Positions 24,656-35,191 of a stretch of DNA of 64,000 nt are shown piece by piece (position 1 is the first letter of the stretch; each line of letters starts with the position of its first letter). Made by a program: the position numbers and the translations under genes. This stretch comes from Pisolithus tinctorius (taxonomy: Eukaryota; Basidiomycota; Agaricomycetes; Boletales; Pisolithaceae): NCBI GenBank assembly GCA_024663395.1, contig JANFAH010000016.1:248001-312000 (forward strand). Direction: 5' to 3'. Below the pieces are notes generated by a model. The model was not told the DNA's origin, did not search any database, and saw only the letters and a program-made list of their open reading frames with translations.

Positions 24656-25523
24656 TGTGTGTGTGGGAGTTGGGCTCAGCTGCTGGTTTTTACAGTTTGT
24701 TGGTTTACCTGCTGAGACGGAACCTCCAGAGTGTTCATGACAACATTTCCTACATGATACCTGAAGCCGAGTTAGAGATCTGCTCATACCCATGTGCCAT
24801 AAACGACGAAAGTCTCCATAACTTCTCCTTCCATTCAATTACCCCTTGTACTACATACATTCCGGAGTAGTAGCCCTAACGGCCTGAGTTTTGTAGCCTT
24901 TGTAATCTATACGACCTTCTAATCTATTATGCAACTCTTGGGTGGTGTAATGAAATGGATAGAATAGCTTTCGCGGAGGATTTCAAGTGCTTCACTTCCG
25001 TCCCGGGGAATACCTTATTCTTGTAAGTAAAAGAACAGCGTCCAGAACAGAGCGGCTACGTACAGAGTTTATGGAATTGCCGTAATTTGTTGCATCGACG
25101 CTGATCACATAGCATATTGGGAGGAGGCACTCGTTATCGTCTGACACTTGCTGGACATGCTAAAGGTAAGCATGTCCTTCGTGCCACCATAGCAGTGTTA
25201 CATGGCGTACAGATGCAAATCTACGCAGTACGCTATCAGCCGTCATACGGACATCCTCGGCAAGAGTGGCCTCGTGAATTATCAGCTCAGTGTTCACCAA
25301 GTCAGACTGTTGGTTGTCGAATTGTGCCGGTGCACTGGTCGACAGTCCAATGCACCAAGGTATGAGTTGTAGTCGTACAGTACGGTAGGCAAGTGAGCAG
25401 GGAGGCGTAGAATATCAGGAAGTTCACGTAAAGCATCATGTCCAATTGCCCCCAGTTTTAGGGGCAAACGACCGCGTTCAACGTATGTACATATGTTACA
25501 GTAAATCGCGTGTGCACACCGTT
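24656..25523. other. spacer between HET copy 3 and OM14
   Basis: The first 370 bases are the duplicated HET 3' flank. The rest has a short plus frame (25117-25365) without recognisable features. This is a convergent intergenic region and probably holds both 3' ends. Confidence 0.5.
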
Positions 25524-26240
25524 TCAGTGCCTACTGCTCTCTCGGTATTTCTCAGCAATGTACCTTGAAGAAAAACAGCCAAGATCTCAGAGACCACGGT
25601 CAAAAGAAAAAAAAAAGGCTCACCCTTCTGCTCCCCACAGAGCTATCAACCCAACTGACACAGACGTAACAACCCGTCGGTCCCATCTCGGCCTATCCCA
25701 GTTATGATATCCATAATACGCCACGGTTCCGATAACAGCAGTGTTTACTAAATAGTAAGTCAGAGTACAACCACGGGTGCGGGTCAACAGATTTGGCCTT
25801 TGGAATTGGATGATTGTACCCACTCAATCCAACAAGACCGCCAGCCACCTCAGGCCGGAACAAAATGCGTTTCACTTGTCGCCAGACGTAAGCCCCTCCT
25901 GCTACAGTCTCCCGCGACCGTCTTCTCCCCGACTCTCCTCCCCCTCTTCCTCCATCTGACGGTTCATTGATAAGGTCAGGCACTTCGGCGTCCGCATTCT
26001 CGGCAGAAAGGTACTCTTTGAAATCTCTGGGGACAACGGTGACTTTGGCTTTTTCGTCCACCTGTACTGGGCCGGGATTCCCACTTTCTGTGTTGAGTAG
26101 AGAAGGATCCGGACGTGGCTAATAAAAAATAGAGGGGAAGGTTTACAGATGGGTCCTCTGGCTACAGGATGAAACAAAAGACTCACTTGTTCAGATGGGG
26201 GAGGGGCGTTTTGCGCTGCGACAGATGCGTAGGTAGCCAT
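25524..26240 (-). CDS. OM14-like mitochondrial outer membrane protein
   Basis: Predicted protein of about 170 residues in four exons. It starts at 26240 with MATYASVAAQNAPPPSEQ. Introns lie at about 26120-26186, 25738-25828 and 25569-25634. The joins give SLLNTESGNPGPVQVDEKAK, VAGGLVGLINTAVIG and WGAEGYIAEKYRESSRH. The C-terminal part (RPEVAGGLVGL, INTAVIGTVAYYGYHNWDRP, RRVVTSVSVGLIALWGAEG) has the hydrophobic hairpin pattern of the fungal OM14 C-terminal domain. In yeast OM14 is an abundant outer-membrane protein linked to ribosome docking and import. The N-terminal half is charged and probably cytosolic. A broken partial copy lies at 17878-18106. Confidence 0.8.
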
Positions 26241-26402
26241 GTTGCGTTGCGACCTAAGAGTCTGAACGCTGGAGCGTTTTAGCCTGGAGGTTTGGCCACT
26301 GACGTCATTACAATCACATGGTTCCCATCAGCGTCCATGTACGACGCCCCTATGTATCTACGCATCTATGTAGTACAGGTTATTCGACACAGCAGGTTTG
26401 TT

Positions 26403-27803
26403 CTATTTCGTTCTCTTATAGATTTTGTTCAAGAAGCTCGTAAACACCTCCCTTCTCAAGTAGCCATTATCGGTGCCAGGTTCGGGCTCCGGGATATCGT
26501 TGATCAGGGTCGTGATCCGCTGGTACGCTTCCTCCTCATACGCGAAATACCTAGCCGGGAGGCCGATCTCCTCATACACGGCCTTCACTTTAGCCTCCTT
26601 TTCGGCGTCCTTGCGACCATAGCACTCGTCGAGAACTTTGCGCTGGTCGGTGTTTGCAACGGAGAGTGCGATGTTGATGCACCACGAGCATTTGTTGTCG
26701 ACGATGTCCGTCCCGATCTTTCCGATCTGTTCTGGTGTGCCGTGATAGTCCAAGAAGTCGTCTTGGATCTGGAAGTATTCTCCGAGGGGGAGAAGGATAG
26801 AGAGTGCGACCTTGTAGGGCTCGACTGTCCTTCCGTTTAAGGTGTATGACTCTGGTACGCCGCACATGCGCATCGCGAGTGCAACGGAGAGGTAGAAGGA
26901 ATAGTACGCGGTTTTGTACTGGACGATGAACGCGTGCCTGCCGTGGGTAAAAGCAAGAGAGAGAGAGAGAGGGTCAGAGCCACGTCATGGATGCTGCCAT
27001 CTTCGGATGAATACGCACTTTTTGATAGAAAACTTGGAGAGATCGACGTGATCCTCGGGAGCAGTGATGAGATCAACAAGTTGGCCCATCTCAGTCCTGT
27101 ACGTGGTCTGTCATGGTGTAAAGAGGAGAGGAAATGATCGGATGGTTAGCCAGATCTCATCTTTTTATATATACTGCTACTAACTTCATGGAACGACTCG
27201 AGGAGATGAACGTAGTATGGCTCCGATCGGAAGTACTTTTGCAAGAGATGGTATATAGCGCCCTCGAGCATGAAAGAGTCATTGATCGCGATATTTCCGA
27301 CGCCATCGAGGCGGTAATAGCATGGCTGGCTGCGGCGGGTGATGGATGCGTCCATGATATCGTCCGAGACGAGGAAGAATGCTTGGAGCTATGGTGGATC
27401 CAGATCCAGGGAAGAAAGAAACGATTGGTATTATCGCACACGGAATATTATGACCACTTACGAACTCGATGCACCATCCCAGGAGTGCAGCCTTGAAGTA
27501 CTCGTCATCGGAGAGCGATCGCCCACGGAGGATCTCGACGCTGTCTACAACGGACATGCCGCGGTTGAGCTTGCCTCCGGGCACATTGTAGTCCAGATTC
27601 TGCACGTATTGGTTATTATCGAGCGGAAGATGCTTGTGATCTGTGCGAGTAGCAAATCAAAGACATACACGTTTGTACCAGTCTACTGCATCCTGAGCCA
27701 TGTTTTCGCTCTTCATGTGTTCGACGAGCTCATCGCGGATGGTGTTGAACACTTGTTGGAACTTCGCGCGCTTTTGCTGCTTGACGTCGACGGGTGCACT
27801 CAT
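26403..27803 (-). CDS. ERG20: farnesyl diphosphate synthase
   Basis: Makes farnesyl diphosphate from IPP and DMAPP in the cytosolic mevalonate pathway, feeding sterols, dolichol, ubiquinone side chains and prenylation. The start at 27803 ([15 protein letters not shown]) is followed by several introns. Conserved exons are [54 protein letters not shown] and [12 protein letters not shown]. The first Asp-rich motif reads DDIMD and the second DDFLDYHG, followed by [14 protein letters not shown], the usual FPP synthase signature. It ends [10 protein letters not shown]. All key motifs are present and the gene looks functional. Confidence 0.93.
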
Positions 27804-28275
27804 GGTTGGGATGTCGGAAGGTGTCAAACGCAAGCTGGGATCAACGGTAATCGAATCAGAAAGAAAATCAAAATAAGAAAGGACAAGATAGAAGAAGATG
27901 GGGAAGGCGATGAGACGGACCACGCGCCAACCCATATTCGCTTCACGTCTGCTTCGCAGTATTCTTATACTGTTTCAGGCACGGCGATAAGCTCACCAGG
28001 CAAAATACTCGCTTCATGTTCGCTTCACAAACGCTATAAAGATCAGGCTGAGTGGTGATGCCATTGGGATTAAGTAAAAGGGGACATGAGTATGACTAGT
28101 ACGTAAATACCGTGTAATGAAATGCAATGCAAAGGGGTAGTGGGGATATGGGCGTCGACGAAGATGCGTGCACGGGCGATGAGTCGTAACGGTTAGCACA
28201 TAAGAATATAAGTAATAAAATCCACCGGCGGGTTCAATTCTTCAGGAGCTGCAACGCATCTGTGCTGCCACTTGT
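27804..28275. other. intergenic region ERG20/HSP60
   Basis: Holds the ERG20 promoter and the HSP60 3' end; both genes run on the minus strand. The only long frames are antisense or read outward from ERG20 exon 1. I see no further gene. Confidence 0.6.
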
Positions 28276-29452
28276 TTAGAAACCGCCCATGCCTCCCATG
28301 CCTCCCATACCGCCCATGCCACCTGCAGGGCCCGCAGGTTTCTCCTCCTCTGCCTCGACAACGCATGCTTCACTCGTTGTCAGCAAGCTGGCAACACCGG
28401 AGGCGTCGACGAGAGCAGTGCGAACGACCTTGAGAGGGTCCACAATGCCAGCTTTGATCATGTCCACGTACTCGCCTTTGCTAGCGTCGTAGCCCATGGA
28501 GAAGTTCTCGGCATCACCGTACTTGTTGAGAAGAGTGCCAACGATAACGGACGCTTCCTCGCCAGCGTTGCTGAGGATGGTGCGGGCGGGGTGGCTGATC
28601 GCACGGCGGATGATGTTCACGCCAAGATCCTGGTCAAAGTTGGCAGTAGGGACAACTTTGGCATCAGGGCGCGTCGGCGAGCTGGATGATCCAGGGGTGT
28701 TGGTGGCGAGGGCAAGGGATGCCTTGAGGAGGGCCACACCACCACCAGGAAGAATACCTTCCTCGACGGCTGCGCGTGTAGCGTTCAGAGCATCATCGTA
28801 CCTATCTTTCTTTTCGCCAACCTCTACTTCACTGCTACCGCCGACCTTGATGACGGCAACACCACCGCTCAACTTAGCCAAACGCTCTTGGAGTTTGGTC
28901 TTGTCATAATCGCTCGTTGAGGGGTCTGCAAGGAGAGCGCGGATCTGTTCGCAACGCGCCTGAATGGCGTCCTTGGAACCGTCACCGTTAAGGACGATGG
29001 TGTCCTCCTTGGTGATGGTGATGGAGCCGGACGAACCGAGGAGGTCAGGGGTTGCCTTCTCGAGCTTGATATCGAGCTCATCGGTGAAGACGGTACCACC
29101 GGTGAGGATGGCAAGGTCGCCAAGGATGGACTTGCGGTTATCACCAAATCCAGGAGCCTTGACGGCTGCGACCTGGAGTTGACCACGGAGTTTGTTGAGG
29201 ATGCAAGCAGCGAGTGCTTCACCATCGACATCCTCGGCGACGATGACGAGAGGCCGACGAGAGTGGGCAGCAGCTTCAAGAGAGGGAAGGATGTCTTGAA
29301 GGAGAGATATCTTCTTTTCGCTCAGAAGGACGAGGGGTTTCTCGAACTCGACCTTTTGCGACTTGACGTCGGTGATGAAGTAGGGGCTGATGAAGCCACG
29401 GTCGAAGCGCATGCCCTCGGTGATTTCGATCTCGTCCTCGATTGTCTTGCCT

Positions 29453-29484
<32 letters not shown>

Positions 29485-30234
29485 TTTCTCCATTGCCTGA
29501 GCAATGAGGTTGCCGACATGGGTATCACCGTTTGCAGAGATGGTAGCGACCTGAGCAATCTCGGCAGTCGTTGTGATCGTTTTTGTGTTGGCCGAGAGGT
29601 ACTCGACGACGCGGTCGACAGCGGCCTGGGAGCCCCTCCGGAGATCCATTGGGTTACAACCAGCGGCGACATTTTTGACACCCTCCGAGTAAATAGCGCG
29701 TGCCAACACAGTAGCGGTGGTTGTACCGTCACCTGCTATCTCGTTGGTTTTCTGCGCGACATCCTGGACGAGGCTGAAAGCGGCAGTCAGTTTTTCTTCT
29801 TCTTTGAGATTGACCATGCAAACGATCCGAGACTTACCGAGCACCGAGGTTCTCAAACTTGTCTTTGAGAGTGATGGACTTTGCAACGGTGACACCGTCT
29901 GCAATTGAAGACGCGAATCAGACGGAACCATTCGAGCAAGGATGAGACTGAGACTGACCCTTTGTGATTTTTGGACCGCCAAACGACTGCTCGATGATGA
30001 CGTTGCGACCTGTTGGGTGGTGAGCCAACGCGCGCGCGCAAGCAGAAAAAAAAACAAACCCTTTGGACCGAGGGTGACGCTGACAGCGTTTGCGAGGACA
30101 TCGACGCCCTTGAGGATGCTTGCCCGCCCTTCGTTGGAGAATCTGATCTCCTTGTGAGCACCACGCGTGAGGGATGGCGTTGGAGCCTTGGCCGCTGCAC
30201 GACGGAGAGCCTTGGACGACGACGAAGACAGCAT
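28276..30234 (-). CDS. HSP60: mitochondrial chaperonin HSP60
   Basis: Group I chaperonin of the mitochondrial matrix that folds imported proteins with HSP10. The only in-frame ATG is 30234; the codon at 30240 is TTG. The N-terminus, [18 protein letters not shown], is a typical Ser/Arg/Ala targeting peptide. Three introns (about 30010-30059, 29900-29959, 29774-29837) separate [41 protein letters not shown] and [20 protein letters not shown]. The last holds the ATP-binding GDGTT motif. The protein ends in the classical Gly-Met repeat tail [15 protein letters not shown]. None of the introns contains an in-frame stop, so unspliced RNA would read through to a longer, wrong protein. The upstream region carries a heat-shock-element-like site. 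Confidence 0.95.
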
Positions 30235-30300
30235 AGTCAAGTGAGTCTGAGTGTATGATTTACGACGAAGAGCGAAGACAAGAAAACCTCGCTAAAAAAA

Positions 30301-30325
30301 CTTCGAGAGCGGAAAAATCTAGAAC
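30301..30325. promoter_or_regulatory. heat-shock-element-like site
   Basis: Five-base units read cTTCg, agagc, gGAAa, aATCt, aGAAc. That matches the alternating nTTCn/nGAAn pattern bound by HSF, with one gap unit and one mismatch. It lies 67-91 bases upstream of the HSP60 ATG, in the divergent promoter shared with the FCP1-like gene. A CACGTG box follows at about 30327. The assignment is inferred from pattern and position. Confidence 0.5.
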
Positions 30326-30392
30326 TCACGTGCTACGTCACACGTCACTGCCACGCGAGCGTGACCTGTCACGTCCATTCCTCGTGGACGCG

Positions 30393-31880
30393 ATGCTGCT
30401 GGGCGCACGACAGTACTGGCGAGCCAATATCATGTCGACAAGCGACCGTCGGTGGGGTGTGCGTGCATACGACTACTGGCGCGACTACCAGTCAGACATC
30501 CGGTCCGAATACCCGTGGAGACAACCCCGACGATCTCGATCTCCCCGCTCCCCCGAGCCAGCGCCGCGGTCACCACCACCACCCCCACCACCACCATTAC
30601 TGCCAGCTAAGCCAGAGTCATCGTCCCGCCGGCAGACAGGACCGGATGCCGCGTATCTCGCACTCGCCACCCAGCCATCCCTGCCCGATGCCAGCTCACG
30701 TAAGCTGCTCGTCCTGGACCTCAACGGGACCCTCCTCCTCCGCGGCCCCCGCTCTCAGCAACGCGCCTCCCGCTTCGGACCAAAGACGCCGCGTGTCCGT
30801 AGTGTGTTCCCCCGTCCCTACATCCCCGCGTTTCGCGAGTATCTGTTTACACCGGAGACGCGGGAGTGGCTGGACACGATGGTCTGGTCATCCGCACAAC
30901 CCCACAGCGTGCAGGACATGGTCGACCATGTCTTCGGTGACGACTCAGATGGCCTCGTGGCTGTCTGGGATCGCAAGAGTCTCGGACTGTCATCCGCAGA
31001 GTACCGTAAGTGTATTGGCCTTTCTATGCATGTGTACTCCCCTGAGCTGGCATCCTCGATGGCAGATCAGAAGACAGTCACCACAAAAGACTTGTCCAAG
31101 CCCTGGAAGTTCCTCCCCCTCGGATTCAGCCCTGCAGAACTGGACTCGACACACGACGCCGAGCTGGAATCAAGTTCTACCCTTCACTCAGCACTAACCA
31201 CCCTCCTACTCGACGACTCGCCACACAAGGCAATACTACAGCCTTACAACCATGTCTGCATACCCGAATACGACAGTACCAGGAGGAAACTCGACCTCGA
31301 TTCTCTCGCTGCTATGGCAGAGTCACAGTCACAAGATTACGGAGAGGAGAGTGAAGTGCCAAGTGTAACTTTGTTGGGTGCCGCTCAGGTGGACACGGAG
31401 CCATTTGACGCGACTCTTCTCGCCGTGGTAGGTATCCTAGACGAGATAAAACATCAAAGCAACGTCGCAGGGTGGATCCGTGCAGGAGGACTGTGGGGCA
31501 AAGGCGGCAGTTCCCATGCCACTACTAGTCCTTCTGCCGCGTCCCTCCTCTCTCATCATGGTGTATCCAACCAATTGGAATCATCATCAGACGAGCAGCC
31601 GTCTGAATCGGCGAGACGCAGGGGTAAGAAGCGACAGCGACAGCACCCACAGACAGTTGCGACGCGTCAGGAACAGACGAACGTTGCTCATGGGGACACC
31701 GCGGGGAACGATGCGTACACAACGTCTGAGTTAGTCACCGCGGCTGCCTCGGAAAAGGAGGCCATGCCTTATAATTCGTTATGGTTCCAAGATCCACCCA
31801 CAGTGGCTTACTGGGTCGCAAGAGGGCGGAGGGCATTGGATGAGCTCGGGATCGCGAACGAGCATGGCCTAAGTCCGTGA
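30393..31880 (+). CDS. FCP1/NIF-homology HAD-like phosphatase
   Basis: Contains an FCP1-homology core: KLLVLDLNGTLLLR (motif I), RPYIPAFREYLF, WLDTMVWSSAQPHSV, KDLSKPW and LLLDDSPHKAILQPYNHVCI (the DD motif). The family removes phosphate from Ser/Thr, for example in the RNA polymerase II tail. The second acidic residue of motif I (DxDxT) is Asn here. An in-frame 60-nt intron is likely at 31006-31065 (gtaag...ggcag). The frame is open from an ATG at 30255, but that lies only 20 bases from the divergent HSP60 ATG. I therefore prefer 30393 or 30432. The N-terminus is rich in Arg, Ser and Pro with a poly-Pro run. The C-terminal 150 residues are low complexity and may be nuclear, with a basic RRRGKKRQRQ stretch. 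Confidence 0.8.
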   Translation: MLLGARQYWRANIMSTSDRRWGVRAYDYWRDYQSDIRSEYPWRQPRRSRSPRSPEPAPRSPPPPPPPPLLPAKPESSSRRQTGPDAAYLALATQPSLPDASSRKLLVLDLNGTLLLRGPRSQQRASRFGPKTPRVRSVFPRPYIPAFREYLFTPETREWLDTMVWSSAQPHSVQDMVDHVFGDDSDGLVAVWDRKSLGLSSAEYRKCIGLSMHVYSPELASSMADQKTVTTKDLSKPWKFLPLGFSPAELDSTHDAELESSSTLHSALTTLLLDDSPHKAILQPYNHVCIPEYDSTRRKLDLDSLAAMAESQSQDYGEESEVPSVTLLGAAQVDTEPFDATLLAVVGILDEIKHQSNVAGWIRAGGLWGKGGSSHATTSPSAASLLSHHGVSNQLESSSDEQPSESARRRGKKRQRQHPQTVATRQEQTNVAHGDTAGNDAYTTSELVTAAASEKEAMPYNSLWFQDPPTVAYWVARGRRALDELGIANEHGLSP

Positions 31881-33172
31881 AGTTCATACCTAGCACACTG
31901 TATTATCACGCATACTAAACGCTTCATGTGGAATGCATTTCTGTCTGTGTACAATCGAGATGATGAGTTCGTGTCTGAGTGCATATAATATCATCCAAGC
32001 ACTGTCCCAAACGTTCGAGAAGCACTGCCAGCTAAGCAACGCGGCTACTGACAGTTCGTATTCCTCTTATGTGAATTGCCACGTAGCGCTGACGATGTCT
32101 ACACGCACACTCACCTTTCGTGCCAGCTGATCCAATTTCGATTCCTGTTACCGCGAATTCTGGTTTGTGATCGACATGATTGGCACCTATTGCTGTGACG
32201 ACGTTAAGCTGCTAATTTTTTTTCCTTTGGGTCACACCAGTGGCTCGAGCCTCGTGTTCATTGGCAACTGGTACAGGTGCGGTCTGCGACGGATACATTA
32301 GTGCAACACATGTCTGACCATATTATCATTTTATTAGAGTCCCTGTTGATTATGTGCCAACTACGTACTCCACAACGCACGCCTAACTGCCATGTGATGA
32401 TGGGAGGAAGTGGTTCCGTGAGAACGCCTACATCGTTCCTTGCACATCGGATTATTTAGAATTTCTCTGCCGTCATGCTCTGGCTTCCACACTACTGGCA
32501 CCGGTGCCAGTGACATCCACCAAGTAGCTCCTTCGTCATTATGGGCTGGTGCGGAATATAGACGAGGGGGTTATCACCTGTGATGACTCACCGATTACTG
32601 AAGGCGTGTTCTGGACCGAGAACTGTGGTGAGTCGGTGGCCTTCGGGTGCACAAGTCGATATGTATTTGGACCGCTACACTGAATTCAATCAATCACTGA
32701 TCACAGAATCGACTTGCGAAAGCGCTATATGCCCTGAGGGTTGCACCGAGGGCTGCACCGTATCCCTGCGGAGATACAAGCGACGATTTGTTGGGGACTG
32801 TCAATTAAGTCAATAGCGAGAAGGCGCGACTACACAACCGCATGGCATTGACATTTTTCAGGCGGTAAGGCCGGAAGCTGAAAGCGCTGGCAATTCAAAC
32901 TTCAATGTCTGGCCTGGCCTAACTGATAGCCGCTGGAGCGATCAATATGCTACATCTTACGATTACAACGGGTTGCTCAAGGTTCCTCACCGAACCCGCG
33001 AGGGTCGCTGACCCCACATGTAAACTCCCGGAATTTCTATATTTCCACACTACTTATTTTATTTATATTTCTGGCACTTGCCTGTTGATGGGTGCACCCA
33101 GGCATCCCCCCAGTTTCCACTGTCGGCTGTACACCAGCGTATCTATCGCTTTCCCTCCTGCTGGCCTTCACT
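31881..33172. other. intergenic region without recognised gene
   Basis: Nearly 1.3 kb with only short frames on both strands. There is no motif, no consistent intron structure and no tandem repeat. It includes the 3' end of the FCP1-like gene and the promoter of the secreted glycosidase gene. Confidence 0.5.
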
Positions 33173-34871
33173 ATGAGACGTAGGATGACAAGTTGCAAGT
33201 GTCTGTGGTCGCTGGTGACGAGTCTGATTTTATTCGTGTATGACAAAGCATATGCTCAGAACCTCTCCACCGCTGACGTCGGCATCGTAACCCAGCGTCT
33301 GGCACAAAGGTGCGACCCACAGGTGAGTCCCCACCTCTAAGAGACACAACCCGGCGTCACGATTCCATTGCAGCTGGGAATATGGCGCGCGCGCGGAAGT
33401 ACTCTTGGAGCTCAATACACCGTCATACTCTGTATTCTCTCCCACTTCTCTACCGCCTCCCCAGCAGATCCCCTCCAATCTCACTAGTTCACTCAGTGAC
33501 GTCATAGGCATCGCGCACATGATTGTTGCCAACCGCTCCACGTCAAATGGGAACATCACAGGACCCCAGCCACTCATGTCAGATAATGCTACTGGTGACC
33601 CAGCAAGTATAGGTGTTGCAGTGCTCCTTGCAAACTGGACGGGTCAGGGCGCAGTGGATGGACTCGACTATGCAGGCGCAGCACGTGACCAGCTCGAGTT
33701 CCTGCTATCGAATGTCTCTCGGACCCATGACGGTGCGATTTCGCAAAGGACAGACCAGGTGCAACTTTGGTGCGTTAGTGTGCTGTTAGGTCTATAGATC
33801 CTCGCACATCCCGCTTCGTGACCCTCTCTAATATATGAACACCTAGGAGTGATTTCGTGTATATGGCACCGCCGTTCCTCGCGTATTATGGCGTAATGAC
33901 GGGGAACCAGTCGCTCGTGCAGGAGGCCTACAATCAGGTTCGCCTTTACCGCAAATATCTCCGGGATTCGAATGCCAGCAACATCTGGAAACATATTCAA
34001 CTCGGGGTATATGGGACGGACAACGGTCATTGGTCTACTGGTATAGTACATCCCCTCTCCGTAGATTCTATCGAAATTAGTTCTCAACGAGTCATAGGGA
34101 ATGGCTGGGCTGCAGCTGGGATGCTTCGGGTGCTGAGCACGATTAAGCAGTCACAGTTTTCGACGTCGATGATGAGTCAACAACAGGATTTAGCTGATTG
34201 GGTTCAGGAAATACATGATGGGATGTACTCGTATCTTGTGCGTCACTTTTTTTTCACCCTTTTTTTTGTGGTCGGGTGTATTTACTATGTGGGGCGTTCG
34301 CGTCGTCGACCCCTTGCAGGATTCCAGCGGCCTCTTCCACAATTACGCCGACAATTCGTCCACGTTCACTGATGCATCTTCAACCGCGCTGCTTGCGAGC
34401 ACTGTCTACCGTCTTTCCCTTCTGTGGGGTGTGGACAAACATATTCCCGTCGCAGAGCTTTGTCGAAGGACACTCTCCGCTCCCGCGGGTTCAGCTGCCA
34501 ATATCTCCACTGGCGGCACAGGAACGGTATCTGTGCCTAGTTCAACCACTACCCCTACCCCTACCCCTACCGCTTCAGCACCATACGCATCGTCAACGGC
34601 AACTGGAATACCAGGTTTGCTACATTTCACACCGGATGGGTGGCTTACACCCGTCGTCAATCCATATTCATATCCTGATCAGGGGCAGCAAAGCCCTGAG
34701 AGCGAGGCGTTTGTTATCGCGATGCAGGCTGCGTGGCGCGATTGGGTCTTGAACAGTACAACAGGGGCCAATGCTGATGCCAATGCCAATGGCGCTGTGA
34801 GTCCGCTTGCCCGAGTAAGCTGGGCGTGGATCGTGGTTAATGCGATGGTTGTGACATTCCTCTTATGTTGA
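33173..34871 (+). CDS. secreted six-hairpin glycosidase, GH105-like, possibly GPI-anchored
   Basis: Starts at 33173 with a signal-peptide-like segment (LWSLVTSLILFVYDKAYA). Four introns (33310-33373, about 33774-33846, 34040-34097, 34239-34320) join SWEYGARAEVLLELNTPSY, QLWSDFVYMAPPFLAYYGV, STGNGWAAAGMLRVLSTI and SYLDSSGLFHNYAD. FVYMAPPFLAYYG and GNGWAAAGMLRVL are hallmarks of fungal six-hairpin (alpha6) glycosidases close to family GH105, which cleave unsaturated or acidic sugar ends from polysaccharides. Many N-glycosylation sites (NxS/T) are present. Near the C-terminus a Thr-Pro repeat is followed by WAWIVVNAMVVTFLLC, fitting a GPI-anchor signal. Substrate cannot be told from sequence alone. 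Confidence 0.75.
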
Positions 34872-35191
34872 AGACGCGATGATAATTACGAGATGTAAGT
34901 CGATGAAATAGGTAGAGGAAAAGTGCCCGGTTGTAGTAATAATTGTACATACTTTAGAGACCGTTTGCTGGCATGGATACTTCTGAGTACGTACAGGGAG
35001 GGGGACTAGGTACTAGAGGTAGACCCTATTATGACCTGCGCAGCTAAATACAGCGTCGGAATGTACGCATAATCCCCTCGATGATACGTACTTCTGCGGC
35101 CGCTTGTGGCTGTCATCTCCGGCCCCTCATCGCTCAGAGGGTCGGCTACTGTACAAATTCTCGTACTCCCGTGGAGGTCGCACGGAGTAAG
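34872..35191. other. convergent intergenic region
   Basis: Lies between the ends of two converging genes. Probably 3' untranslated sequence of both; nothing else seen. Confidence 0.6.

Noticed and set aside
25117..25365. Plus-strand 82-codon frame between HET copy 3 and OM14
   Set aside because: No motif, no homologous frame in the other spacers and no intron structure.
28496..28909. Plus-strand 137-codon frame and similar ones across HSP60
   Set aside because: Antisense shadows of the GC-rich HSP60 coding sequence without independent features.
30255..30392. Upstream start of the FCP1-like gene
   Set aside because: This ATG lies only 20 bases from the divergent HSP60 ATG, leaving no promoter; residues before 30393 look like translated promoter DNA.
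34550..34575. ccctacccctaccccta run resembling an interstitial telomere
   Set aside because: The unit is CCCTAC, not the complement of TTAGGG, and it lies in frame as a Thr-Pro linker of the secreted glycosidase.
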